From the NCBI GenBank assembly GCA_028583405.1, contig CM053243.1:35243420-35307419 (forward strand): DNA of 64,000 bases. Direction: 5' to 3'. The stretch is from Pogonophryne albipinna (taxonomy: Eukaryota; Chordata; Actinopteri; Perciformes; Artedidraconidae). The notes under the pieces are model-generated. The model searched no databases. It saw only the letters and a program-made list of their open reading frames with translations, and was not told the origin of the DNA. The position numbers were made by a program, and so were the translations under genes. This document shows positions 20,041 to 32,167 of the stretch, piece after piece; within the stretch, counting starts at the first letter, position 1, and each line of letters opens with the position of its first letter.

Positions 20041-22168
20041 AAGCCCTCAATAGGCGCTTTCACACCGGAGTACTTTTCCCCGTACTTTTCCCTTTTAGTT
20101 CCGATAGTTCCTGGGAGTTTGCGTTCACACCAAAAAGAGAACTTAGTTAATAAGAACTTTTCACCCCTTTTTAGTCCCTGCTAGAGACCAGGGACTTTCC
20201 TGGGAGAAAAAGGTTCCCATTTCTGATTGGCTGGGCGAATTGCAAACCATGCCCCGTAAAACTCTTAAAAGTGTTGTGAAGCCGCCATTGTATTTTGCTG
20301 GCATTAGCATTATTAGCATTAGCATTAGCCAGCGCACCAATGGAGAGAGACTAACTTATGGCAACACAAAAGAAAACATGGGAGAGGTGGAGATGAGGCG
20401 TTCTGGCGATTTACTCGGAAGGCTTCAGTAGAAGCTGCTAGGAGTCCCAGCAGCTTCTACTGAAGCCAGTCCCCAACTCCGGGGACTTCCGGCCGGGGAC
20501 TTCGGGTGGCAGTACACGCCGTGAAGTGGTTTGCGGCCTGCCAGTAAACCCAAGGCAGAAGAAGAAGAAGTGACATCAGCGTAGGGGTGGGCGATATGAC
20601 GATATATATCGTCGTGACGATATTAGGTCTCCACGATATGCTTTTTCAGAGATATCGTATCTATCGTGATAAAAAAAAATAAAAAAAAATAACTAACTTT
20701 AAAAAAATATATATTTTCCACCGAGAATAAAACGAAGTTCGGCCATGTTTTTTTTTTCTGCAGGGAGAAATTTGAAGATCACATGACATAGACCCCAGCC
20801 ATTGGAATGAATGGTGAAAAAAAACGGGGTTTGTCAAACAGAGCACATGGTGTAGTCCAAACGATAGCTGGGGATTCTGGGTAGTGTGGTGTCTTCTGCC
20901 ATCCTTTACTCCGAAAAAATATTTGTTTCTCCGAATCGAAGGGGAAAAATACAAAAGCATTGCACACAATTTAAACCAATCAATGTTGTGTAATTAACAA
21001 GGATAATCTGGTGTTTTTTAGTCGATGAGTAGTGCAGATATCACTGTAAAATCAACCGACAGTAAGGGGAATACTTACTTCCGGGTGTACAATTCTCCGT
21101 TATCCAATGAGAATGGACGCTCACATTGCCTTTAAGGGCAGCCGACACAAACGAATGCCGTGCTTCCATGAGCGTCAAATCCCGCCACAGATGGGAATAC
21201 ATTGCAATCAGTTGAAAGCTATTTGCGTCCCTTTATGAAGCTGAAGGAGCCTAGGAGCGTCACAACTGCACGCCACGGACACTGACCAAACGTCGCTCCT
21301 GGACGATTATGGAGTGAGAGTGTGTTGCTCACTCAAACAACTCGGACTGAACTACCAACACGGAAGCAGAGGTGCGCTGACATTGTGAAATCGATTGGGC
21401 TTGATATATGGTGAAATTAAAATCAGTAGGTGAGGCTGGGGGAGCGGGAGGGGAAGAGGCTCTCCGTGCGCGGCGCAGGGGGCTATGACAGCGGACACTA
21501 TGACACTTTATTTATTGTCTTGTTTGATTCTGTTGGCTTATATTTTATTTTATCAATAAGGTATTTATATAGTTTTTCCCTTCAGTTATGCTAAAGTCTT
21601 TTATTGCACTTCAAGTCTAAAGTTTACATTTTAATTGTTTGGCACTGACTTTTCCTCATTGATGTTTTATGTTTAACTTAGTTATGTTTTACCCTCCTTT
21701 TCATGTTTATTGATGTTCACTGCTAGTGCTACCTCAGAAAGTTCATTTTTATACTGAGAAACTGTGCCTTGAAGCCATATCAAAATGTTGAATTGTTCAT
21801 TCAGGGACTCATTTCAGAAATAAAACCAGCTTGAAATGCTATGTTGGTCTGTTACTCCTTTTTGTTTTAGTTTCTGTTACCTTGTAGGTGCTTGTACTGT
21901 TAAGTAACTTGAAAAATAACCATAATAACCGACATGAAAAAATATCGTGATATATATCGTCTATCGTGATACTGCTTGAAAAATATCGTGATAATATATT
22001 TTTCAATATCGCCCACCAAGAACCAGAGCTTACATCAGCGGCTTCATTTGCGTAATCCTCCGTCAGGGACTTATTCCGGTGTGAACGCGATCTGCTCTTT
22101 AGTTCCGTGAACTAAAGAGTTCCGATGAACTAAGTACTGGGAACTAAGTACGGCAAAGTACTAATAAG
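20041..22168. mobile_element. Element with long imperfect inverted arms, nested in the hAT
   Basis: The left arm (from about 20067) contains GAGTACTTTTCCCCGTACTT, then TTTAGTTCCGATAGTTCC and GCGTTCACACC. The right arm read on the other strand has TAGTACTTTGCCGTACTTAG, GTTCATCGGAACTC and GCGTTCACACCGGAATAAG. TAGCTCGC occurs just outside both arms (20033-20040 and 22169-22176), a plausible 8-bp duplication. The exact left boundary is uncertain by about 15 bp. The middle is occupied by a further insertion. Confidence 0.55.
20582..22031. mobile_element. Innermost element with GGTGGGCGATAT inverted ends
   Basis: The left end TAGGGGTGGGCGATATGACG mirrors ATATCGCCCACC near the right end (22005-22017), and ATATCGT motifs recur in both subterminal zones. 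ACATCAGCG flanks both sides (20573-20581 and 22032-22040), an 8-9 bp duplication that fits hAT. Fourteen extra bases lie between the right inverted repeat and the right duplication and are unexplained. No transposase motif was recognised in the 1.45 kb. Confidence 0.65.
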
Positions 22169-22629
22169 TAGCTCGCCAAGCAAATCCAAAATGTAAAAAA
22201 TACACACAAAAAAAGGAAATGTAATTAAAATAATCTACCCTATTCGTAAACAAAACCTCAATCATAGCGAACTCTATCTTCTTACAACTCTATATCTATC
22301 TAACACCCCTCCTTACCACACCCCCCACAAAGAATATCGACCAATCACGTTCTTGCTTGATTTGTGGGCCCAGAGTTGCAGTCGGGAAGAAAAGCAATGT
22401 GGAGCGGCAGCTCACTGCTTTATAAGGAGTTTGACCTTTCCTTCTGGCAGAATCTACACATCAGCCCCATTGAACACAGCCTAGTCATGCCGCATGGCGT
22501 AATTTCCACTGGGGACAGGGGGGACATGTCCCCCCCACTTTTCGAAATGCCGTTTGTGTCCCCCCACTTTATAAATGTTTATTAATAATTTTTAACGCAA
22601 GCCGTCATCGCCACGCAGGAGCACACTCT

Positions 22630-22672
22630 CTGTGAGTGAGCGAGACAGAGAGAGACAGAAAGAGAGAGAGAC

Positions 22673-22705
<33 letters not shown>

Positions 22706-22719
22706 AAGAGAGAGAGAGC
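22630..22719 (+). repeat. (GA)n-type microsatellite
   Basis: About 90 bp of nearly pure GAGA with occasional C or AA interruptions, inside the hAT element's right part. Confidence 0.9.
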
Positions 22720-23329
22720 ACACCTTTATATTTAATATAGTTGTACAAAATAAAGTAATACACCAATGTGTACTCTAGGACAGTAAAAACAAAGAACAGT
22801 TTAAAAGGGGAGTGATTAGTAAAATATGCATAAATAAAGAGAAAGAATACTAACTAGGTAACATAAGATAAGAATAAACAAGTTTAAATGATTTGTTATT
22901 GGTTGTGATCATATTCTAAAGATGTTTGGATTATTGAAAAGTATACAGCTCCCTTTCATGAGTATTGAGAGCTGTATCCATAAATGCATGTTGTGCTCAA
23001 AGTGCACCAGATTGATGCATTTAACTTCAACATTTAAAAAAACATCTTCCCGGGGGAGCATGCCGCCGGACCCGCCTAGAGGATGTGAGGTCCACCCCCA
23101 AATAAAGCAGGTTAAAATAATTAAATTGCATACATTTTCAACACTGAAAACGGGTCCCACAGACTCAAACAGCACACAAAGGTTAAAGGTCAGCATATCA
23201 TAATGTTAAAATGTGCTAAATATATAAAGAAAAAAAAGAGGAGTAAAAGTAGCTCACGACTTGTTTTATTTTCTGAAAGTAGCTCTCACCCTAAAAAAAG
23301 TTGGAGACCCCTGAACAAGAGCATTTACA

Positions 23330-24021
23330 TTGAGAATAACTTATTTCCAAGAACCAGAGCATATCCGTTTCAAAATCAGCCTTCTTCCACCTCAGAATCA
23401 TATCAAGACTCCGGTCATCACTCTCCGAAGCTAATTCCTTGTTTTATTACCTCACGCCTGGACTACTGCAACAGACTCCTGTCCGGGCTCCAGTACATAC
23501 AGAACTCAGCTGCCAGGGTTCTCACACGCACCAAGCCCTGGCAGCACATCACACCCACTCTCTTCAACCTCCACTGGCATCACTTACAAACTTCTCCTCG
23601 TCACCTCCAAGTCCCTCCATGCCCTCTCCCCTCAGTACCTCACAGATCTCCTCCACCCTTACATCCCGTCCCACACCCTTCGATCCTCAGACTCTGGCCT
23701 GCTCTCCATTCCACCTTCACGCCTCCGCACCTTCGGGGACCGTGCCTTCAGTGTCGCTATGCCCACCCTCTGGAACTCCCTCCCTGCAGAAACCCGCAAC
23801 GCCCCTTCTCTCAACATCTTCAAATCAACCCTGAAAGTTCATCTGTTCAACATAGCCTTCCAACAATAACTCACTCTCCCCCCCCACTGCAATGTTACAC
23901 TTCCATTTCTGCCCCCTGTTTTATGTTTATGTTTTTATGTCTTGTCCTTATATGTTTCTTTCTAAAGCGACCTTGAGGTTATGAAAGGCGCTATATAAAT
24001 TCAAGTTATTATTATTATTAT
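23330..24021 (+). mobile_element. L2-type LINE 3' fragment, frame-broken
   Basis: Translations in two frames give ITSRLDYCNRLLSGLQ, YIQNSAARVLTRTK and HITPTLFNLHWH, the C-terminal signature of the CR1/L2 group (compare the copy at 12012-13118). A shift of frame follows after LHWH. The 3' end is GGCGCTATATAAATTCAAG with a (TTA)n tail at 24005-24021. It adjoins the right end of the hAT at 23313. Its own 5' boundary is not sharp. Confidence 0.75.
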
Positions 24022-25190
24022 CCTAATAACATGGCAGATCGTATCATCAAACAATATTCCTTTACCCTCATCTTGTCGCAGGGGATTTTACACAGTATGT
24101 AGATGGAGTGTAATCTGGATTTGTAACCCAATTCCTAAAGGAACTGTACGCCCGCTTCCTCTCTGTCTCAGATATCTGTAATAACTTCACCTCGACAAAG
24201 ACCTTATCTGTTGATAGCAGCTCCTGTCCTCTACTGATAACACATAACTACAGTAGCTGCAGATATATTGTAGTGAACAGGTAGATGAGGAGGCTAAGGT
24301 GTGCCAGGACGCTCCTGTAAGCATGCGTGCGTCCCCTGGGTGTCCTTGGCGCTCCTCCTGTCTTCCTCTCTGCCACCAGGGGTCTGAGCGGGGGAGTCTG
24401 CCAGCATGATGGGGGGTTGGCCCCCGCTGAGCTCCACGCAGGGAGGTTACAGTAATGACACACTCCATCACACCTTACACAAGGCAACAGTGAACCCAAT
24501 ACTCAAGAGGGCTATTAGGGAGGACTAACAGACCCAAATCTGCTCCTTAAAATAAAATCAGACACTTGAGCAGGACAGAAACGGAGGCTCAGGCAAGGTT
24601 AATGAGGGCGGAATGCTGACAATGTTTCTTTCACCTACTATGACAGTAATAATGTGCTATGGCAGAGAAGGAAAAAATAAATAGAGAAAACATTATTTTA
24701 CTACCATCTTTTTTGCATTGTCCATTTGTTGTGTAATAGAAGCTTCGAATGAAGAACCAAGCACAGTCTATTTCAAACTGAACCTTTACTTGATATTCCT
24801 TAAACTGTTTCCAAAAAGAACGGTGGAAGACAGAGAAAATGCACTCGACATGCTCGTATTCAATTTTTTAACAACAGGAAGCAGTCAGAGGAAGAGACAT
24901 ACTTGCACTTCAAAATAAAAGCATTTCTTGTGAAACGTACCTTTTAACTTATATCAAGAAATCAAATAATCAAATGTTTTACTGCCTTAAATAAAACAAG
25001 TTACAACACCATTCAACCAACTATGCCAGCTTTTCGTCAATTCGCCATGTTTCACCAATGCAGGAAGCATTTAGACTTAAATAAAGCAAAGCTAACAAAG
25101 CAAACTTGACAGGGCAGTAAAACCTTATTATTTAGCCTTATGTTAAGCTTTAGCAGAACATTACAAAGCACATTTACTAAATCACTGTGC
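24022..25190. other. Gene-free intronic sequence
   Basis: Includes a moderately GC-rich stretch at 24290-24450 with no splice-flanked frame that I recognise. Otherwise AT-rich. Confidence 0.4.
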
Positions 25191-25525
25191 TTAAAGGTAG
25201 GTAAGAATGGAGAAACCAGCTCGAGTAAGCTAGAATTTGAAAGTACACAACCGAAAACAATCTGCCCCTTCCTTCAGACTTCCAGAGCCCCTCCTCCAAC
25301 ACACACGAACGAGCACATGAGGAATGAGATACGTTTGTGCACAGATGGAAGGCTGACAGGCAGGTAGGCCATCTTGCTTTTTACAGCGCCACGGCTTCCA
25401 CAGATGACATATTTGTATATATATATTGTCAAAGCATTTAATGTCATTGCTATCGGGATGTTAACAGCATTCCATGGAATATAACAAAAAGTGTTTCTGA
25501 AGTGAATTACCTACCCCACCTTTCA
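25191..25525. mobile_element. TTAA-type MITE, AAGGTGGGGTAGGTAA family
   Basis: Starts TTAAAGGTAGGTAAG and ends TTACCTACCCCACCTT. It is a diverged copy, in inverted orientation, of 59028-59378: shared blocks are GAGAAACCAGC next to one end, TCCATGGAATAT, CATTGCTATCGGGATGTTAA, and CAGCCTTCCATCTGTGCACA on the complementary strand. The right TTAA has decayed to TTCA. Confidence 0.78.
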
Positions 25526-28500
25526 GCTTACATTTCTGGAATTTGTATTTTTCTGCAGTATCTCCATTTTAATGCGACTTTAAACTCATTTGAATGACAA
25601 AGATTATTGTTGTAAACAAAGTGGGACAAATATCTAATCTGATTAGCACCTGAGTCATTCATATACTGTAATCATTATCAGTTCACCCTTCAAATCAATT
25701 TTAGGAGATAAGTGCAACCTGATGGAAAATAATTGGGTTTAACAGTTCCACCACTGAAATGGCAGGTTTGCAACTATGATTGTAAATAACAGTCTGATGG
25801 CAAATGTTCGTCAATACAGCCCAACTCACCTGAGGATCACACGATAGAAAGCCAATTGAAACCAACATTCTTTAACACCACCAACCACCACTCATTGACA
25901 TTTAAAAATGTCCATCATTAGGCTGGCTGGGGAAGGAAGAGTAATTACTGAGAGAGACCTGCATGAGCAGCTGCTCTGGAACTGAAGCCACCATTGATCT
26001 AAGTGCTGGTTACTATGCTGGAGTTGCACCATTGATTAGAGACCCAAGGGCCACATTTCCTCTGTGCCTTCATTGAGCTCTGTGTCCACGTCTAGTGAGG
26101 CTGTGACAATACAACCACCTGGTCAAACAAAAGAGCTTTGAGATACCAACTGTATCTCAAGCACGACAAGGGCAAATGTGTCATGGTTACATAAAAGCAT
26201 CACATGGCAAAATTAACCCGATTTCAACTCATTATTATTCTTTGTGCAGCACACTCCTCTTGGCAGGGGCGTCATTGATCGGGTAATGAAATAATAAATG
26301 TTTGCTGCTCTGTTGAGCATTACTGCCAATGCCCTTCACAGGAAATTAAAACGTTACACCTGAATTGCTAATTTGGCGTAAAATGTCCAGTTTCTCATGC
26401 ATGGCTTAACTTAAACCTGCCCATCGCATAATATATATTACATGAATATGTATTGTGGAATTGCACAAATTACTAGATTGTCAAAGGCTAAAAACCAATG
26501 CCATGTTAGAACAATGGACAGAAAGCAACTGAATTATCAGATTTAGTTTGGCTTCATTGCAGCTCATTATTTTAATGTTCCATTTCAGTCTAACTGCCTT
26601 GTTCTTGTCCTAATGATAGTATTGGCCAGCCTGATGAGCTGCTTAGTAGGTAAAAAAAAAGGAAAAGAAAGGATATACCTTCCAGCTCACTGGCTTCTTT
26701 AATGAGCAAAAGCAGGATGTCATTTTCTGGCTGCTGGACACAAAAGCAGTATGAGTCGAATCATTATGAGATCTTTAGGGTGGAGGGTTCCCGATGTCTC
26801 CCCTCCTTCATTAGCCATGTGTGTAATGAAACAGACTATATTTCATAACCTACACCGAGCTGTACACTTCACCGTGAAACCAAACAAATGTGAATTAGGT
26901 CTGCTATCATCAGCTCTACAAGACATCAATCAGAACACATCATGAAGAAGAGGGTCTAATGTATTTCTGATGAGTGTTGGGCTCATTGAGCCATCAGTCT
27001 ACTTCCTGACATTGATTTGCACATTAACAGCAGTGTGGGAAGTGTAAAATGAGCAGAATGATAAATATATATTGTGCAGCATGGACACATATTCCTTAGT
27101 TTCTTAACTGTCAACTATGACCAGAAATATGCATAAAGTCTTAAGGTTGAATAGCTATTTTGGGTATGTTATTTAATGCTTTTTTTTCTTAGGAAGGACC
27201 AAGTGCTTCAGCGGATAAATAGCGAAAAAGTCTCCACAGGAAGAAAATTTGGCTGTGTCAAAGAACACAGGACTTTCACCCAGTAGACTTCTGTTTATGT
27301 CCTGTATAGTCAACATTTACTTATTTTAAATCACACACTAAATAATATACTGTAATCAGAATCACAAACACTTTTTTCATTTCCTGGGGGGAAATTGGAT
27401 TTGATATAAAACACAAAACACGCAAACAAAACTTCCCAGGAGACAGCTATTCTGGTCCCATGTGAAACTAAAACTCAACGAACCTGGGTTTTGTATCTAT
27501 AACTACACAACAAACATGCTTTTTTTGACCCAATTCATGACCTTTTCCTGTACCTAACAAGCTCCTTTATTTAGAAAAGACAATATATATATGTGGGGAG
27601 GAAAAACTTGTGTGCAAAACTGATGCTGGGGTTCGTCATATAAGTGTTTGGCCACTGACCAAGCTTTGTTGAACACTTTAAAGCCAGTCTAATCTTCAAA
27701 CTGTTTGTACTAAGTCAAACCTGTTCCCAGTGTGTGCCCATTTAATAACATCTTATCAGATTCTGTTGCAACAGACATCCATCAGCTGTTTCAAGAGCTA
27801 ATTAGGGCATCTTCAACACAAACACTATGAGATCGAAAAAGAAAGGGGATGAGGCAACAGGAAGAGCTAAAGCATTTTAAAACAGATATTCAAAGTGAGT
27901 CCTCACATCATTACTGGAAAACAGAGAGCTGCGGTGTGATTTGTAAAAGTGCGTTCAGAGTGGCAATAAGCAGTGGTGAGTTGGAGGATCAAGAAGGAGA
28001 ACAAACACTGGCTGGTGACAGTTTATTGCTAATGAAACCAATAACAGCCCCTCTTTCAGCAACAAAAGCAGCTTGTTATAGGCCACAACTGCATCTTAGA
28101 TATTTAAATCCCTGCACGATATGCGAGCAAAATGAGATGAATAATGTTGTGAAGACTGCATTATTAGTCAAGCATCTGATTAATGCAGGTCATGTAAACA
28201 CCTCCATGTCTTCATGCTGTTCAGGCCCCTCTAACTGGGGCTGAACCAATTGTTCACCAGCCACTCTACAAGTAGTTTCTAACAAGTAATGTGATTGGTT
28301 GAAGACTCAACCAGTGCAGACAATTCTAAAAATAATATATTTTGGAGGAAACCTTGCAGGGATGATGTAACCTGGCTTAAACACATTTGAATTGCTCTTT
28401 TTGGACATTACATTTATGATTTATAATATGGGATTTTATTACAGTTTGGCCCAAAGGGAGCAGATTGTATTTGATTGTGTTGTGCTGTAAGCCATGACAA

Positions 28501-29723
28501 TAAGAAAAAGGTCTGCATATATTGTTGACACCGAACACAACAATATGATATACAAATACTGGAAACTGCATAGTAATTATTTTCACTATTCGATAATAAG
28601 CTATATGAGTCTTTCCTTTGTTTATTGTTGTTGTACTTTTAGCTGAATTATAACATTGTGCTAGCTTACTTACAATTACAACATGTTGTATTTGCACCAA
28701 GAACCATGTGAATGTCATAGCTTTACCAGGTATTGCTCATATGTTAAACTATTGGGCAGATACCATTTTTAACCTGATAATGGTGCTGTAAAAGCAAGGG
28801 TATCACAAAACTGTTAAAATTCATCTTGAAAGGTTCAAGAATGTCTCTACTAAAATTCATGCAATAGTTGTTGGAAATGTAACTCAAGATATCTGCTCAT
28901 GGTGGCACTTGATAACAAGTTTGACGATAGCCAGTTGGAAAAATCATGAATGTTTGTAACAAATGTAATGGCCATCTATCTAATATATATTTCCTACCTG
29001 CCAACCAACCCAACATTGCCATCCCCCATTCTACTGGCTAAAAAACAACCTAATAACAGACGCAAGTGTACAATATGTCCTCTGAGTCACCCACATCCTT
29101 TTTCTCTGGGGTTGTTAATAAAGTACAGATCTATCCATCATCATGTGCCGCCTAATGACTCTATGCAAACCAAAGCAGAACAAATACTCAGCAGGCGTTA
29201 GAAATCTGTCAAATTTCCTCTTGGGATATTTATATCTTACTCTGTATTAAAGAGATGCTTAAAACCAGGCGCAGCGCAGTCGTCCTGTAACTTGCGCTGC
29301 AGTGATTCAGACACCTCGGCTAAGGGAGCTGTGTCAATAAATATGTCTTCTAAACCTGCCCTTGAATAGTTAGAAGAAAAAATATATATTTAGTAGTCAA
29401 ACCATGTCTTTAAAGTGAGGAATGACTGACACAAATCTTTCTGAGACTTTGACTTGATACAGAACTGAAAATAGATGTAAATGAGGATCAATTGTTATTC
29501 AGTTATTCAGCTTATCCATAAGTAGGCTAAAGCTTGCCACTGATGAGTGTACACAAACTGTTGATGTGACACTTGCTTTCCCTCTCGAACTAAAAACTCC
29601 AGCAGAGAGAATACAATAGTATACACACGAAATATTGTGCATTATATAATCACTAAACCTGAAAAAGGAGCGTCTGATTCGCCAGAGCAGAGCTAAAACC
29701 TTCCGTCTCTCTGACACGGCACT
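25526..29723. other. Gene-free intronic sequence
   Basis: Four kilobases of AT-rich DNA. I found no exon with both splice sites, no LTR, no inverted-repeat pair and no tandem array beyond short A or TA runs. Confidence 0.4.
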
Positions 29724-30428
29724 TTAACCTGTTGAACCCCATCCCTGTTTTTCAGGTCTCAGGCTCGAAAATGACATTTCCAGAACAAATGACCATAACT
29801 ACACTTCTAAAAGGGGAACATTAATAATCTTTTTTCTCAAAGTAACGATAAATCTTTGAGTTGGATGTAGAAGAGTCAGAATCAATATAGATTCTTTTTA
29901 TTTTAAAGAAAATTCAGATTGAACATAGTAAAAACTGTAAATTATAGTGTCCATCCAAAAATTATTTTTTACTTATAGTGAAAACCACCCTTGAATGATG
30001 GGATGGTAGACTAAAAGCTTAAGGAATCCATAGTACAACATATAATAAGTACCCTGTATCAAGATTGATGCAAAACAAGTGAAATTTGACGCTCAGTGAT
30101 GATCCTTATACTTCTATAATCTGTGGAATCTCAGGATGTTATCTAAGCTTGTTTGTGCAGATCCAATAAGTATATCGATCAGTGTAGCTAGAGTTCTGTG
30201 CTAACGGCCTTAAGATTTTTTCGCTCGTGGCTAATTCAGAGGCTCTGCGTTATCTTTGTGTTTTTTTTTGCAAAAAAAAAAAAAAAGATCAGTTAGCTGA
30301 GTTTCTTCCCATTACATGGATATGAAACATTCATAGTTTATTAAATATTAAGAAGCCCTCAGACGCTGTTTCCTGCAGATGATGCGTTTTTTCGCCCGGG
30401 GGCGGGTCGATGGGGTTCAACAGGTTAA
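29724..30428. mobile_element. piggyBac-like non-autonomous element
   Basis: A perfect inverted repeat, TTAACCTGTTGAACCCCAT on the left and its reverse complement on the right, is bounded by TTAA at 29724-29727 and 30425-30428. TTAA followed by CC is the piggyBac pattern. It is 705 bp with no transposase. An A-run of 15 at about 30272-30286 follows a T-run, a small hairpin in the interior. Confidence 0.82.
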
Positions 30429-31305
30429 ACTACTTATTGGAGACATTTGAAAATGAAATGGATAATGACTAACCATATCCCCATATTGATGTTTTAAACA
30501 AACAACTAGGAAAACTAATCGGATTCATTATTAATTAGTATCAGTATTGCCTGTTGTTAAAAATATAACATAGTCCATAATAGAGAGACCAAAATGATGG
30601 TTCAACTTGACCTACAATACTTGTAGTTGTAGCACACAGGTAATCTGCAAAAAGAGCTTATCAGCTTTTAGCTTTCAGCTATGGAAATGACCTCCAAGTT
30701 TTAATTAGATGTCTATGTGATGTTGGGTAGAAAGTTCTCTCTAAATTAAAACAATATCCAGTTGATATGATCTTGATGAACAATTACATTTAACAATTAT
30801 TTTGTTAAATGCTCTATGATACAAGTAAAACAACAATTATTGTTACACATTTTACAAAGTACACCATAGGAAACAAATCATTGGAAATAAAGAAATGATC
30901 GTTCACATACAGACAGCACAACACATGTGAGGAACAATCTCCAGGGGGTCATTTTGGCTGAAAATACTAAGGCAATATTACAGCGCTGAACCAAGCTCTG
31001 CTTTACTTCATTATAACTTGCTCTATTCTTTGTTGTAATACTCCTCCAAGCTTTCCTCATAATCATGGTCTCTCTCTACCAATAAATACAAAATGTTACT
31101 TTTGTCTCAATCTAACAAAGTTAGAGACAGACAACATACTGAGTCACTGATCAACAATGAAATATGAAGTTATTTTAATGATACTGTTTCAGTAATCTGT
31201 TCATAAACACACACATTATTGTGCATGTTAATGAATGTATTATCTTTCTTTCTATTATTTTTCTGAGAATGTGGCTGTGCACTAATTAGGGCTAAAGCAT
31301 GACCT
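30429..31305. other. Gene-free intronic sequence
   Basis: AT-rich DNA between the piggyBac-like element and the gypsy element. Nothing recognised. Confidence 0.4.
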
Positions 31306-31310
31306 ATGGA

Positions 31311-31839
31311 TGACACGAAGGACTCACAAAGACTCAGATGCACGATTCTTTCTTGATTTCCAAGAATGCCTTTTATTGTACAAAAGGTTTTAGGATCTAC
31401 TAGGACACTCAAAAGTTTGCTAGGTTCAACTAATGGTATGAAAAGGTTTTTAGGATCTACTAGGACACTCAAAAGTTCGCTAGGTTCAACTAATGGTATG
31501 AAAAGGTTTTTAGGATCTACTAGGACACTCAAAAGTTCGCTAGGTTCTACTAATCGTATGCTCAATGGTAACCGAGGGAGTACAGCCATGGACTTGGTAC
31601 ATAGACAAGACGAACCGACAAAGGACAACAGGAGAACAGGGCTACATATACAAAACAGTTAATGAGGCACAGGTGCAAACAATCCAGACCAGGAGATCAC
31701 CATCAAGCTGGCAGTGACACACCACTACAGGAAGTGATGACACCTGCAACGAGAGGACAGAGCCAACATCAAAATAAACTGCAAGATCACCAGAATAACA
31801 CAACACAATAAGCTCCCACTCTAACGCTGAAACCTTACA
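31311..31839 (-). repeat. 3' LTR of the gypsy element
   Basis: Starts TGACACG and ends CTTACA on the plus strand. Contains three 60-bp tandem units at 31386-31560, AATAAA on the minus strand (31372-31377), and ACGAACCGAC (31610-31619), the complement of the predicted RNA start. Confidence 0.93.
31386..31560 (-). repeat. 60-bp tandem repeat inside the LTR, 3 copies
   Basis: The unit contains TTTTAGGATCTACTAGGACA and TCGCTAGGTTCAACTAATGG. Also present three times in the other LTR (about 36355-36523), where two units have small deletions. Placed between the predicted RNA start and the AATAAA, it would lie in the transcribed R region. Confidence 0.88.
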
Positions 31840-32167
31840 GTACCCCCCTCTTACGGACGGCTCCTGACGTCCCTGAAGCCTGAGACTGTTCTCTATCGAA
31901 GTCGGATATCAGAGTCTTGTCCACAATGAAGCTGCCTGGGATCCAACACCTCTCCTCTAATCCATACCCTACCCAGTCGACCAGGAACTGTCTACCTCGG
32001 CCCCTCTTCCTTTCAGACAGTATTTTGTCCACAGTGTACACTTGACCTCCGTCGACAATCCGGGGAGGTGGAGGGGGCGTGGAGGCGGGGACCAGTCTGC
32101 TCACTTTGACCGGTTTCACCTTACTGACATGGAACGTGGGGTGGACCTGATGGATCTTGGCAGACAT
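31835..32167 (-). pseudogene. Chromodomain end of gypsy pol
   Basis: The last part of pol. After the integrase tail motif ([12 protein letters not shown]), about 50 residues form a chromodomain: [20 protein letters not shown], then [14 protein letters not shown] and an [11 protein letters not shown] helix. Chromodomains of this kind steer integration of chromoviruses through histone marks. The frame differs from that of the integrase upstream, so it is separated by a frameshift near 32120-32165. It ends at the polypurine tract. Confidence 0.85.
31840..31851 (-). promoter_or_regulatory. Polypurine tract of the gypsy element
   Basis: The minus strand reads AGAGGGGGGTAC directly before the 3' LTR. 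The junction GTACCCCC is shared with the non-autonomous element at 7918. Confidence 0.7.

Larger units (their letters stand above)
19998..23313. mobile_element. Non-autonomous hAT-like element, host of nested insertions
   Basis: The left end is CAAGGGTCTC and the right end is GGAGACCCCTG. The flanks are AACTAGAG (19990-19997) and AACAAGAG (23314-23321), an 8-bp duplication with one mismatch, the hAT rule. The left interior has a GATCGCGAGCTACCGGTAGC palindrome; the right interior repeats GTAGCTC motifs (near 23250 and 23278). No transposase was recognised in the parts not taken up by nested elements. Confidence 0.75.

Noticed and set aside
22500..22580. CTGGGGACAGGGGGGACATG palindromic block as a separate nested transposon
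   Set aside because: The local palindrome is clear, but no paired terminal repeat or duplication was found, so boundaries cannot be supported.
27849..28244. 131-codon plus-strand frame in the intron
   Set aside because: Antisense to nell1, no recognised domain, length expected by chance in 4 kb of unique sequence.
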